Below are positions 1 through 7,838 of a DNA stretch of 34,321 nt, one piece after another. The notes under the pieces were generated by a model, which was given only the letters and a program-made list of their open reading frames with translations, was not told where the DNA came from and searched no databases. How positions within the stretch are numbered: position 1 is the first letter of the stretch; each line of letters begins with the position of its first letter. The DNA is from Methanooceanicella nereidis (GTDB taxonomy: Archaea > Halobacteriota > Methanocellia > Methanocellales > Methanocellaceae), in contig NZ_PGCK01000018.1 in the NCBI RefSeq assembly GCF_021023085.1, positions 1 to 34,321 of the forward strand, given 5' to 3'. The translations under genes were made by a program, and so were the position numbers.

Positions 1-130
1 GGAAGGCAAACCCTCAGAGATATAAACACTTTTTAATCCCATAAAAAGAAAAATATCTCAACACAAGAGGAAAACGCCTTCCAACAAAAACACCGAACAA
101 CCACTCACACACCAACGGAACTACTGGAGT

Positions 131-160
131 CCATAGAGCTCTTAACTATGAAAAACTTTT
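131..160. repeat. Left flanking direct repeat of the palindromic element
   Basis: This ~30-bp segment (starting ccatagagctcttaactatg) recurs at 871-900 with two or three mismatches in the same orientation. The pair encloses the large palindrome at 160-788. The direct repeats could be a target duplication or recombination footprint. This is seen directly; the origin is inference. Confidence 0.7.
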
Positions 161-788
161 TAATGGTCTCTGTAAAGACTTGCATGTAACATCTATTATG
201 GTATCGATGTTCTGCAGTTATGCCTGTCGGATGGCAGGTAGACACGTAACCTCACAGAAACACGGAAACACAAAATTTTTTTTAGAATTTAAGGGCACAA
301 AAACCCAAAGGTTCACTCACCAAACCACAAAGGGCTCCAGTATCACCGTCAACGCGCTAAAGTCTCTAATGCACGGCTTAATGCTCGAAGTGCTCTAAGT
401 CACCAACGCTAAAACAAGACCCGAACATTCTCCAAAAACACTAAATTTTAACTGCACGGTTGACGCTTACACGACAAATAGCCCTGCTATAAGTCAAGGG
501 AAACACAAACCGGGATATTAAACTTTCGTGCTTTGGAGAATGTTCGGGTCTTGTTTTAGCGTTGGTGACTTTGAGAGGTTAGTGCGTTGAGCCGGGCGTT
601 AGAGGTGTTAGAGCGTTGACGGTGATACTAGAGCCCTTTGTGGTTTGGTGAGTAAATTCTTAGTGCTTTTCGTGACCTTAAAAAATCATATAAAAAAATT
701 TTGTGTTTCCGTGTTTCTGAGAAATTACGTGTCTACCTGCCATCCGACAGGCACAACCATAAAAACTCCATCTCAAAGACCATTTAGT
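160..788. repeat. Large imperfect palindrome (arms >200 bp, 95-nt loop)
   Basis: Two arms are reverse complements of each other in four strong blocks: 222-249 with 725-752 (28/28), 255-282 with 692-719 (28/28), about 315-360 with 610-656 (few mismatches), and 398-436 with 532-570 (39/39). A weaker outer match (GGTCTCT near 164 with AAAGACC near 776) extends it to the stated limits. The central loop is 437-531. No convincing gene lies inside: both short reading frames here fall in the arms and mirror each other. The wording (cacagaaacacggaaacac) resembles the repeat at the right end of the window. It is probably a dispersed extragenic repeat able to form a long cruciform; no transposase is present. 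Confidence 0.85.
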
Positions 789-870
789 AAGACACATTTT
801 TCATTCTTAAAACCTGAGCAAGACCCCGCTCATCAAAGATTTAGTGGTGAAAAATAGTGGACCTTCGAGC

Positions 871-900
871 CCATAGAGCCCTTAACTATGAAAAATTTTG
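871..900. repeat. Right flanking direct repeat of the palindromic element
   Basis: Partner of 131-160, same orientation, offset 740 bp. The stretch from here to the first gene (901-1037) holds only the TATA element noted below. Confidence 0.7.
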
Positions 901-989
901 GCATACATATCATACTAGGAACAGATACAAAATCATGAGCAGGAGAGACAGGCTACTAAGCGGTAATGGTCCAACCGGAGACATAAATC

Positions 990-998
990 ATATATAAC
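990..998 (+). promoter_or_regulatory. Candidate TATA box for the 1038 gene
   Basis: The sequence atatataac lies about 45 nt before the first start codon, so transcription would begin near 1017-1022 and give a leader of about 20 nt. Assigned by spacing only. Confidence 0.4.
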
Positions 999-1037
999 TG
1001 GGGATAATAGTACATATACCGGATAAGAAAGCAAATA

Positions 1038-1544
1038 ATGCAGGCCTTCAATATGAAGCCCGATAACAGTAAAAACAGGGATAAAATGGAAAAAGAAGAA
1101 ACTCAATCACTTGTTCTCGACGCTTCGAGCGTAGTCTTAGGTGCCGGTCTGTTCCTCCTGTGGAAGACCATTATTAACAGCCTGGTATACTCCGTAATGA
1201 AAATGGGCTACGGAGCGAGCCTCACCGAATTCATATATTCGGGACAGGTCATGCAGTGGCTTACTGACGGCCCCCTGTTATTGTTCATTGTCGGGACACA
1301 TCTTTTCATTAATAATATCCGGGGACAGGACTCTAAAAAGCAGTTCGACATCGACATGATAAAAGGCATCCTTGCCGGCTTCATAATATGGCTTGAGGTA
1401 TGCACTGTAATATCTATCGCACAGTACAGGCTGGACTATATGTTGAGCATTACAGCCGGGTATGCTTTGATGGTCATTATCGTGCTCGCTTTACTGGTCA
1501 AGATATTCAAGCTTGATAGGGATAAAGCCAAGTTGCATCTATGA
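1038..1544 (+). CDS. Four-helix integral membrane protein of unknown function
   Basis: This 168-residue frame has a charged N-terminus followed by four hydrophobic segments (about 28-50, 72-92, 107-128 and 134-156) and a basic tail, so it should be a small polytopic membrane protein with a cytoplasmic C-terminus. I do not recognise a family and see no catalytic motif. The start is uncertain. The first ATG has no ribosome binding site, an in-frame ATG follows at 1053, and a third at 1086 has AGGGAT three bases upstream, similar in spacing to the tetR start further on. The gene stands alone, and 1545-1610 downstream contains nothing recognisable. Confidence 0.65.
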   Translation: MQAFNMKPDNSKNRDKMEKEETQSLVLDASSVVLGAGLFLLWKTIINSLVYSVMKMGYGASLTEFIYSGQVMQWLTDGPLLLFIVGTHLFINNIRGQDSKKQFDIDMIKGILAGFIIWLEVCTVISIAQYRLDYMLSITAGYALMVIIVLALLVKIFKLDRDKAKLHL

Positions 1545-1610
1545 TCTTACTTTTTCAGACCGGCCATTTTCATTAATATCGGCGTATATCGCCCTTAGTT
1601 TACCGATCGT

Positions 1611-1630
1611 GAGAGAAATGATTTATAATA
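1611..1630 (+). promoter_or_regulatory. Strong BRE/TATA promoter with no ORF downstream
   Basis: GAGAGAAATG followed by ATTTATAAT matches the promoters at 5782 and 9801 almost base for base. Expected initiation is near 1648-1652. The only annotated gene downstream lies on the opposite strand, so the promoter should drive the structured RNA described next. Confidence 0.6.
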
Positions 1631-1647
1631 CTTTTAAAGAGTAATAT

Positions 1648-1791
1648 ATGGCGAGCGCAGAGCAAGCCCCCTGATCCCGGGATAGTGGCCCCGGGGTCCT
1701 TAATTTTTAAAAACCATGATCCAAAAGGACAGAATTTATGGACGCTCCGGGAAAATACCGGGGCGTAAACAGATAATAATTGCATTTTTTT
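1648..1791 (+). ncRNA. Candidate small structured RNA with its own terminator
   Basis: Downstream of a good promoter the sequence can form a 9-bp GC-rich hairpin (1673-1681 with 1690-1698, loop 8 nt) and a second 9-bp hairpin (1742-1750 with 1758-1766, loop GAAAATA, one G-U pair), followed by a T7 run at 1785-1791. Apart from an 8-codon frame (MASAEQAP, 1648-1674) there is no open frame on this strand. The combination suggests a stand-alone transcript of about 140 nt. It would end just short of the convergent gene at 1806-2882 and could influence it if read-through occurs. The family is unknown and the call rests on structure and context only. Confidence 0.45.
1742..1791 (+). terminator. Hairpin plus T-run terminator
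   Basis: A 9-bp stem (1742-1750/1758-1766) is followed 18 nt later by TTTTTTT. Archaeal termination mainly needs the T-tract; the hairpin is an added feature. Confidence 0.5.
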
Positions 1792-1805
1792 ATGACGTTA
1801 AAATA

Positions 1806-2882
1806 TCATACGTAGTCGTCAAACAATAATAGCCTGCTGCCGTCCTTGAAATTGGCATTGACGATAATATGGGATCCTGCGCGATCCATATCTACTGATG
1901 AGTATTTCCCCGGTTTTATGTCTTCCCCGGTCAGGTTCAGGAATGAGCCTATATAATATCGGGAACCGTTCACGATGCCGGCCGATGATAATGGCGAGTC
2001 CACAGGCGCCAGCGCAGTATCAAGGATGTTGCAGCCGTTCACGAAGATCGTAAAGGGCATTGAGTCATCCAGCAGGCCAGTGCATTCTCCGCCATGACAG
2101 ATGATCGATATTGAGTCGTCCGCGATCCTCTCTATGCTCAGGCCGTATGGACCGTATGGCGTACTATAGGCGAGCCCGCATACGCATCCGACTGTCGAAG
2201 ATGCCGGAGGGGCGGCCAGCAGGATCAATAATACTGCGGCTATCTTAAAAATGACCTTAGAGGAGTCATTCTTTTTAGCGTTATATTTGACCTTGCTTTC
2301 TTTTCGTAACAAAAAATGAGTGTATACGTATGCCGCGATCGCTCCGAGGGATACGCATATCAGACAGGACAAAAAGAAGAACTCTATCCCGGCAATTAAA
2401 GATCCGTAGCCGTAAAGAGGCGTGTTCATGATCGTGTCGCCCAGCCGGTCATAAGCGGACATATTCGGGTTTGTTGGATGGTTTAGAAGGAATCCAAGGT
2501 TAAAGAGTATTATGAGCAGGACCAAAAATACCGGCATTATCACGAGCGCTGCGGTTACGCCTGCTATAAATGCGCTGATCAAGGATTCTTTAAATACCGG
2601 GGAGGAAGTAATGTCGCGGTTTTTCTTAAATAGTGTGTTTGTAAGGGATACGGACATGATCCCTCCCATCATCAGGATACCCGCTTCGGACATCAGCAGG
2701 TGTATGTCCCTGACTAAAAAGAACCTCCAGTTATATTCGACCGGGAATGACCAGACAGAGCCGATGACAAAGAACGCGGCGATAAAAAGAATACCGCAGA
2801 CCAGTCCGGCCGCAATAGATCTACCGATAAATGAAAAATATTCTTTTACCGACCACTCTGGAAATATGCCCATGATGTCCAT
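1806..2882 (-). CDS. Membrane protein with five helices and a C-terminal outer domain
   Basis: The 358-residue product has hydrophobic segments at about 22-44, 62-82, 101-133, 158-192 and 209-229. A soluble domain of about 128 residues follows, with Cys at 233 and 235, a CHGGEC motif and several Asn-X-Ser/Thr sites, which suggests it faces outside. No family is recognised. The start ATG follows AAGGGT; an ATG three codons later is equally possible. A TATA-like stretch (gattatatac, near 2936-2945) lies upstream. It is transcribed on its own, 236 bp from the next minus-strand gene, and its 3' end faces the candidate RNA at 1648-1791. Confidence 0.75.
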   Translation of the reverse strand: MDIMGIFPEWSVKEYFSFIGRSIAAGLVCGILFIAAFFVIGSVWSFPVEYNWRFFLVRDIHLLMSEAGILMMGGIMSVSLTNTLFKKNRDITSSPVFKESLISAFIAGVTAALVIMPVFLVLLIILFNLGFLLNHPTNPNMSAYDRLGDTIMNTPLYGYGSLIAGIEFFFLSCLICVSLGAIAAYVYTHFLLRKESKVKYNAKKNDSSKVIFKIAAVLLILLAAPPASSTVGCVCGLAYSTPYGPYGLSIERIADDSISIICHGGECTGLLDDSMPFTIFVNGCNILDTALAPVDSPLSSAGIVNGSRYYIGSFLNLTGEDIKPGKYSSVDMDRAGSHIIVNANFKDGSRLLLFDDYV

Positions 2883-3118
2883 ACCCTTGATATTCTGGAT
2901 ATTACGTTAAAATCAATTAACTCTCAATCTTATAGTATATAATCTTTGTATCGGAATATCAGTACATATATGCTGGAAATAGTTCTTTTTACCGGATCCG
3001 GTTGAAGATTATCGCCGGAGTAGCGATACACCTATCGATATAAGATCAATAGTCTTCGCATGATAGCCTCAAATCGAAATTAAAATTATTTTTGACCCTG
3101 TGGATTTATTAGCCGGCT

Positions 3119-3619
3119 TTAAAGCTTCGGGAAAAATTTTTTGAGGTAAGGCTTTAACGTGTAATACTCCAGGCCGCCGAGGATAGATACTAACGGGTGC
3201 AGTATCAAATAAAACAGGTACACTATAACCCAGAAGCTGTTCATTTCCAGGCCGTAAAGGAACCTGTTCGCGGAGCCGCCGTAGACGAAGAACAGGCCTA
3301 TTGCCGATAATAATAATGTCTCCACGGTCATTTTTATTGTTCCCGCGCATCCCGACGCCAGTATAACGTCTATGAGGTTAACGCCTTTCATATGCGACAA
3401 ATGCACTGACAGTGACCCTATGGCCCCGACTATCAGAAAAGATATGACGATCCATAGGACGAACCATAACAGGCCTTCATAGATGACATCAAAGGACTGT
3501 CCGGACTGATCGGCAAGGTCAGGATGTATCATCTGTACTGTCAGGTACAGCAGGGCGATAGCGATCACGCTTCCCAGTATACCTGCCATTATCGCCGGCC
3601 TAAGTCTCGAGCCCATCAT
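3119..3619 (-). CDS. Small polytopic membrane protein, unknown function
   Basis: This 166-residue protein has four hydrophobic segments (about 7-30, 48-70, 83-113 and 127-150) and a basic C-terminus (ending KKFFPKL). The start is supported by GGATGAT just before the second of two possible ATGs. There is no recognisable motif. It sits between the unknown membrane protein at 1806-2882 and the membrane-anchored regulator, all on the minus strand but with gaps of 94 bp or more, so co-transcription is uncertain. A TATA-like tttatatt lies near 3640-3650. Confidence 0.7.
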   Translation of the reverse strand: MMGSRLRPAIMAGILGSVIAIALLYLTVQMIHPDLADQSGQSFDVIYEGLLWFVLWIVISFLIVGAIGSLSVHLSHMKGVNLIDVILASGCAGTIKMTVETLLLSAIGLFFVYGGSANRFLYGLEMNSFWVIVYLFYLILHPLVSILGGLEYYTLKPYLKKFFPKL

Positions 3620-3713
3620 ATCATCCTGAAAAAACTATGTTGAATATAAAGGAGGAATATTTAACACTTACCCACAGACAGGCAGAATAAATATAATATT
3701 AAAAAAATTAGAT

Positions 3714-4478
3714 TTATTCCTTCATCATACCAGGACACTGGTAATTCAGCGGTATGAACTTTCTTAGCACTTCTTTCGAGCCCGTATTAATAAAGTATTT
3801 TTTGAACTTCCCGTCCTGCTCCGCCTCTACAATGTTATCGGCGATGAACTTTTGTATATACCAGTGGACAGTGCTCTTGTCCAGCCCGAACTTTTCCGAA
3901 AGCTTCTGGTTCGTGATGCCCGGCTCGTCCAGAATGGCCTGCAGCATGGACCGGCTGGTATCGTTCCTGAGATGTGACGTTATCACTTTTTCGCTTTCGT
4001 CCATGCCCATGGAGTTCCGGTAGATGCGGGTGAACTTGCCCATTTTTTGAAGGATGATCTTGCCTTCCTGCTCGAGCATCTGGATATGATATTTTACTGT
4101 GCCGTTCTTCATGTTCCGGGACGATGTGATCTCCGAAGGAGTGCATCCCGGGTTACTCACCACATAATTAAAGATGATCTGCCTGTTCCTGTTGGCCAGG
4201 ACGTTCTGCATCCTGTTTATAATGACAGGGGCCAGGCCTATGGCGCCGAGCACTATGAGCAGGCCGTCCGCTATCGCGGCGATCTTTATCCACAGCGGAA
4301 GGTCAAGGTAGGATACGGAAGCGGCGTCCGTCATTTCTGGAGAGATACCGATATCTCCGGCCGGCTTGACCACGTAATCGCCGGGGCCTTTTGAGAGAGG
4401 TAATAAAAACACTGAAGCAATGATTATCGCGCTAAGCACCAGTATTGACACTGCCACAAGCTTCAGATCGATCTTCAT
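3714..4478 (-). CDS. Membrane-anchored transcription regulator with two winged-helix domains
   Basis: The 254-residue product starts with a signal-anchor helix (about 8-28), an outer loop of about 33 residues and a second helix (about 62-86). Two winged helix-turn-helix units follow, at about 96-155 and 166-232. Each shows the ArsR/MarR-like pattern: CTPSEITSS then GTVKYHIQMLEQEGKI, and GITNQKLSEKFGLDKSTVHWYIQKF. Archaeal proteins of this form are thought to sense at the membrane and bind DNA inside. I chose the ATG at 4478 because GGAGAACG precedes it by 8 nt; a longer frame from 4508 would overlap the upstream gene. The gene is 20 bp downstream of the secreted protein gene (4499-5389), so they probably form an operon. 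It is the natural candidate to bind the 15-bp motif found at both nearby promoters; that link is inference. Confidence 0.85.
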   Translation of the reverse strand: MKIDLKLVAVSILVLSAIIIASVFLLPLSKGPGDYVVKPAGDIGISPEMTDAASVSYLDLPLWIKIAAIADGLLIVLGAIGLAPVIINRMQNVLANRNRQIIFNYVVSNPGCTPSEITSSRNMKNGTVKYHIQMLEQEGKIILQKMGKFTRIYRNSMGMDESEKVITSHLRNDTSRSMLQAILDEPGITNQKLSEKFGLDKSTVHWYIQKFIADNIVEAEQDGKFKKYFINTGSKEVLRKFIPLNYQCPGMMKE

Positions 4479-4498
4479 GGTACGTTCTCCGTTTTTGA

Positions 4499-5389
4499 CT
4501 ATTCGCATCCTGTGCGGATATAATATTCTTCTTTGCCCGCGATATCAATGCCATTAACCTTAAGGTTCCATTGCCCCGTCGCGAGCCCGTCCTCATTCGA
4601 GACCTCCAGGTTGATACGTCCGTCCATCTCGCCGTCTGAATCATCATAATACGGCCCGAGGATATGGCCGTCAGGCGTGTATATCAGAAGCCTGAGATCG
4701 TTCTTCGGCTCCTTCCATTTCATGTCGACTACCAGGGATGTGCTGGCTTCGCTGACTTCGCACTGGTGCCAGTTTGTCTGGCCCTGTAAAATATCGTTGT
4801 TAAGCTCTACCTCCGGGAAGTCATTTAAGACCGGCATCCCCTGTCGCTTAAACATGATGCCGCCATAGAACACACAGTCGAAAGTCCCGTCTTCGACCGG
4901 GACGGACTCAGGAGGGGGCACACGGAAGTACCTCGAAGGGGGGCCATCTTCGCTGAAATTCATCATGAAGCCGGCCATATATTTCAAGTCGAAATTTTCC
5001 GGGGTCACTCCGTCCGGATGCATTTTCATCCACATCAGCGGAATGGATTCCTGCCTGTGATCATTGGGCCTCAGCACGAGCATCTTTCCTGCCATAAAGC
5101 TATCCTTTGAGACAGGGAAAGGCTTCTCATGCATCGATCCTTCATGGAAAATAAAATCACAGGATAAGTTGGGATCTCTAAGATCGAGCACCATTGTCGT
5201 GTAGTTCACGTCGGAAAATTTTGAGACCATGCCGATGTCAATGTCTTTCACCGGAATGGCATTCATCGCTATATCCGCACTGGCTTCTTCGGCCATTCTT
5301 GCCGTGCCCGTCACCTGGCCAAAGGAGCTATAAGACAGCGATATCATCAAAAGCCCGAGCAGTAAGATAATCCCACTCTTTTTAAGCAT
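4499..5389 (-). CDS. Secreted protein with PPC-like C-terminal beta domain
   Basis: The 296-residue product begins with a clear signal peptide (KK, then a hydrophobic core to about residue 24). The mature part is soluble. The last ~85 residues contain DLRLLIYTPDGHILGPYYDD and, further on, GQWNLKVNG, the pattern of bacterial pre-peptidase C-terminal (PPC) beta-sandwich domains, often seen in secreted archaeal proteins. No catalytic residues are evident, so it may be a sensor or binding protein. It is the first gene of a unit with the membrane-anchored regulator. Its promoter (cttaaata on the minus strand, near 5421-5429) is directly preceded by the shared 15-bp motif at 5436-5450. The function is not known. 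Confidence 0.75.
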   Translation of the reverse strand: MLKKSGIILLLGLLMISLSYSSFGQVTGTARMAEEASADIAMNAIPVKDIDIGMVSKFSDVNYTTMVLDLRDPNLSCDFIFHEGSMHEKPFPVSKDSFMAGKMLVLRPNDHRQESIPLMWMKMHPDGVTPENFDLKYMAGFMMNFSEDGPPSRYFRVPPPESVPVEDGTFDCVFYGGIMFKRQGMPVLNDFPEVELNNDILQGQTNWHQCEVSEASTSLVVDMKWKEPKNDLRLLIYTPDGHILGPYYDDSDGEMDGRINLEVSNEDGLATGQWNLKVNGIDIAGKEEYYIRTGCE

Positions 5390-5435
5390 TAATACCGATA
5401 GGATATGTTATTTCATGGCTATTTAAGCATTTTGA

Positions 5436-5450
5436 CCATATTGTCCAACT
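5436..5450 (-). promoter_or_regulatory. Operator-like motif AGTTGGACAATATGG at the secreted-protein promoter
   Basis: On the minus strand AGTTGGACAATATGG lies 8 nt before the TATA-like CTTAAATA of the 4499-5389 gene. The same motif with one change occurs upstream of the divergent ABC exporter at the same place relative to its TATA box. The match with 5741-5755 extends beyond the motif: a 30-nt stretch (5424-5453 against 5727-5756) agrees at about 26 positions. Confidence 0.6.
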
Positions 5451-5542
5451 GAAAGATAAAAATAGCTGTACTGTAGCTTGATACACAAGCATTTACAGAG
5501 CGTATGATTAGCATATATCAGGATTTTTCGAAAGCCCGAAGG

Positions 5543-5605
5543 CCCCGGGATATTACGATATCCCCGGGTCTTTGAGCCTCCGGGTGAAACAGGCTTGTGT
5601 TTTTT
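5543..5605 (+). other. GC-rich double hairpin with T-run (possible small RNA or terminator)
   Basis: A strong stem (CCCGGG-ATAT, 5544-5553, pairing with 5558-5561 and 5563-5568 with one bulged C) is followed by a shorter stem (5574-5579 with 5591-5596) and then T6 at 5600-5605. The layout resembles the candidate RNA at 1648-1791. The promoter evidence is weaker here (only agcatatatc near 5512). The rest of the 5390-5847 gap holds just the operators and promoters listed. Confidence 0.35.
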
Positions 5606-5740
5606 ATATTTGGGTAAGATTTCGCAGAGGATTAACTGGCTTATCCGGTTTTAATAGGGTGGTTAATTCCCGGGTGATGTTTTATTTCCCGTGCCACATC
5701 CAATAAAAATGTTAATTAGCATACCTTTTAAGCTTTTTGA

Positions 5741-5780
5741 CCAAATCGTCCAACTGTGGCAGGATAGTTGGACGATATGG
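5741..5780 (+). promoter_or_regulatory. Inverted-repeat operator upstream of the ABC exporter
   Basis: CCAAATCGTCCAACT (5741-5755) is followed after 10 nt by its near reverse complement AGTTGGACGATATGG (5766-5780). The right half lies 9 nt before the TATA box ATTTATAA (5790-5797). Together with 5436-5450 there are three copies of the motif between the divergent units and, by eye, no other clear copy in the window. A dimeric regulator is expected; the neighbouring wHTH protein is the best candidate. Confidence 0.65.
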
Positions 5781-5781
5781 C

Positions 5782-5797
5782 GAGAAATCATTTATAA
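5782..5797 (+). promoter_or_regulatory. BRE/TATA promoter of the ABC exporter operon
   Basis: GAGAAATC plus ATTTATAA, nearly identical to the promoters at 1611 and 9801. Initiation is expected around 5817-5823, which rules out the longer upstream reading frame starting at 5737 and supports a start at 5848. Confidence 0.6.
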
Positions 5798-5847
5798 TCA
5801 CTTCTCTAATGCCTCGTGTGGAAGCACTCGAAAAGGAGATGGCTTTA

Positions 5848-6753
5848 ATGATAAGGACAGAGAACCTGACAAAAATTTACGATGGCGTCAGGGCCGTGGA
5901 CTCACTCTCCCTTGAAGTGAAAGAGGGAGAGGTATTCGGGTTCCTGGGCCCCAACGGCGCCGGAAAAACGACGGCTATCGGCATGATGGTCGGATTGATA
6001 GAGCCCGCGGAGGGGAAATGTCTCATCAATGGCGTCGACGTGATCAAGAACCCGCTCGACGCAAAGAGGATGACAGGATACCTCCCCGACGGAGTAGGCT
6101 TTTATGCTCACCTTAGCGCAAGGCAGAACCTGAAATATTTCTCGAAGTTCTATGATATGGAAAGCGGGGATGCTGACAGGCGTATTGCCGAGCTTCTGGA
6201 CTATGTAGGGCTCGCCGGAGTGGAGAAGCCCGCAGGAAGCTTTTCCAGAGGCATGAGGCAGAGGCTTGGACTGGCTCAGGCGCTTTTGAACGACCCCGAG
6301 ATAATATTCATGGACGAGCCGACCAACGGCCTGGACCCGCAGGGCGTGATGCAGTTCAGGCACGCGATAAACGATCTTGCGAGGAAGGGCAAGACGATAT
6401 TTTTCTCATCCCATATCATGGAAGAGGTGCAGCAGGTATGTAATACGATAGGCATCATCACCAAAGGGAAACTGATTGCGAGCGGCACGATCGAAGATGT
6501 AAAGAGGAAGATGAGCGGCAGCGACAGGTACACCATCCTGATCAAAGTGGCCGGCGACATGCCAAAGCTTGCCGACACAAGGATCATGGACGCCGTATAC
6601 AATAACGGAAGCGCGGTCATAGAATCTTCTATAGACATCAGGGATGACATATCGACAGAGCTTTACGGGAAAGGTGTCAGGATACGCGAGCAAAGGCTGG
6701 TCGAAAGGTCTCTTGAGGACGTGTTCCTGGAAACGGTATACGGAGGAGCGTAA
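5848..6753 (+). CDS. ABC transporter ATP-binding protein (ABC-2 exporter type)
   Basis: This 301-residue nucleotide-binding subunit powers the permease encoded next. Visible motifs are Walker A GPNGAGKTT (34-42), the signature SFSRGMRQRLGLAQAL (131-146, FSRGM replacing the usual LSGGQ), Walker B IIFMDEP (152-158), the D-loop GLDP and the switch His in SSHIMEE (189). The segment after 225 is the variable C-terminal extension common in this exporter family. The start at 5848 is chosen because AAGGAG lies 9 nt upstream and because the promoter excludes earlier starts. The permease begins 2 bp after the stop. The operator at 5741-5780 suggests regulation together with the secreted-protein/regulator pair. 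The cargo cannot be deduced. Confidence 0.93.
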   Translation: MIRTENLTKIYDGVRAVDSLSLEVKEGEVFGFLGPNGAGKTTAIGMMVGLIEPAEGKCLINGVDVIKNPLDAKRMTGYLPDGVGFYAHLSARQNLKYFSKFYDMESGDADRRIAELLDYVGLAGVEKPAGSFSRGMRQRLGLAQALLNDPEIIFMDEPTNGLDPQGVMQFRHAINDLARKGKTIFFSSHIMEEVQQVCNTIGIITKGKLIASGTIEDVKRKMSGSDRYTILIKVAGDMPKLADTRIMDAVYNNGSAVIESSIDIRDDISTELYGKGVRIREQRLVERSLEDVFLETVYGGA

Positions 6754-6755
6754 AA

Positions 6756-7838
6756 ATGAAAAAAGAACTTATCGTAGCTAAGAAAGAGTTTAACGATCAT
6801 CTTACCAGCAAGCGCTTTTTAGTCATCCTGGGTGCCCTTATATTACTGTCCATCGTCGGCATAATCTCGGGGATAACCGAATACAACTCCCAGCTAGATG
6901 ATTACAGGGCGAATATGCAGGGAGCGTCGCAGATAATGATGGGCCCGCAGCAAACTCAAATGCCCACCGTGCTCCTTGTATTTCAGAGCATCAACGACTA
7001 CTTCCTTATCATAGGATTGGCGCTTGCCGTATCCATGGGATTTGACGTCATATCGCGGGAAAAAGAGGACGGCTCGTTAAAATCGTTATTGACGCATCCC
7101 GTGTACAGGGATTCTATCATTAACGGAAAGACCATCGGCTCTGTATCGATGCTTACCGTGGTGCTTGCAGCAATGTTCCTCATGACCATCGCGTTCATGC
7201 TGTTCTGCGGCCTTGTTCCGACGGGCGATGACATGGTAAGGATAGGCATGTATTTCGTCATGACCTTGCTGTACTGCGTCACGTTCTTCTCGATATCCCT
7301 TGTGATGTCTACGTGGGCTAAAAACTCGGCCATGTCAGTAGCATACACTCTTGGCGTACTGCTTTTCGTAGTATTGCTGCCCATGCTGTCGTTCAACATT
7401 GTCGGACTGGCGATGGGAGAGGAGCCGGATATGCTGGTAGTGTCAACAGATGCTCAATCCGCGAACTCCCAGGACATCAGGATCAACTCTGGCAATCCCG
7501 GTAACTCCACCAGGCAAATGATGACGATCAGCCCGGAATATACGTCCTACTGGGAGACAAGAAACCAGATAACGGGCATTATCAACATGATATCGCCCGT
7601 GAACAACTTCCAGTGTATATCCGAAGTATTGTTAGAAAAACTCAAATCGCCTATCAGCACTATTGCCGGATCTAACGTCCGGGTCAACTTCCAGACTTAC
7701 GGCAGACTGCCGTCCAGCGAGATATATGCGACGGATTCGCTGTCATCGGTGATCGTTAACATAATATCGCTGATAGTGATCTCAATAGTGGCATTAGCGG
7801 CATCCTATGTTAAGTTCATGAGGGCGGATGTAAGATGA
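6756..7838 (+). CDS. ABC-2 family permease
   Basis: The 360-residue membrane subunit has an N-terminal helix (about 20-40), a cluster of helices between about 78 and 215, a long outer loop (about 220-320) and a final helix (about 332-353). Family-typical signs are the amphipathic N-terminus (KKELIVAKKEFNDHLTSKRF) and SREKEDGSLKSLLTHPVYR after the second helix, as in ABC-2/NosY-type permeases. Its ribosome binding site (GGAGGAGC) lies in the last codons of the ATPase gene, and its own stop overlaps the next start (ATGA), so the three genes are translationally coupled. Confidence 0.9.
   Translation: MKKELIVAKKEFNDHLTSKRFLVILGALILLSIVGIISGITEYNSQLDDYRANMQGASQIMMGPQQTQMPTVLLVFQSINDYFLIIGLALAVSMGFDVISREKEDGSLKSLLTHPVYRDSIINGKTIGSVSMLTVVLAAMFLMTIAFMLFCGLVPTGDDMVRIGMYFVMTLLYCVTFFSISLVMSTWAKNSAMSVAYTLGVLLFVVLLPMLSFNIVGLAMGEEPDMLVVSTDAQSANSQDIRINSGNPGNSTRQMMTISPEYTSYWETRNQITGIINMISPVNNFQCISEVLLEKLKSPISTIAGSNVRVNFQTYGRLPSSEIYATDSLSSVIVNIISLIVISIVALAASYVKFMRADVR

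Noticed and set aside
180-857. Two short plus-strand ORFs (180-398 and 645-857)
   Set aside because: Both lie inside the palindrome arms, lack ribosome binding sites and translate to low-complexity sequence without family features.
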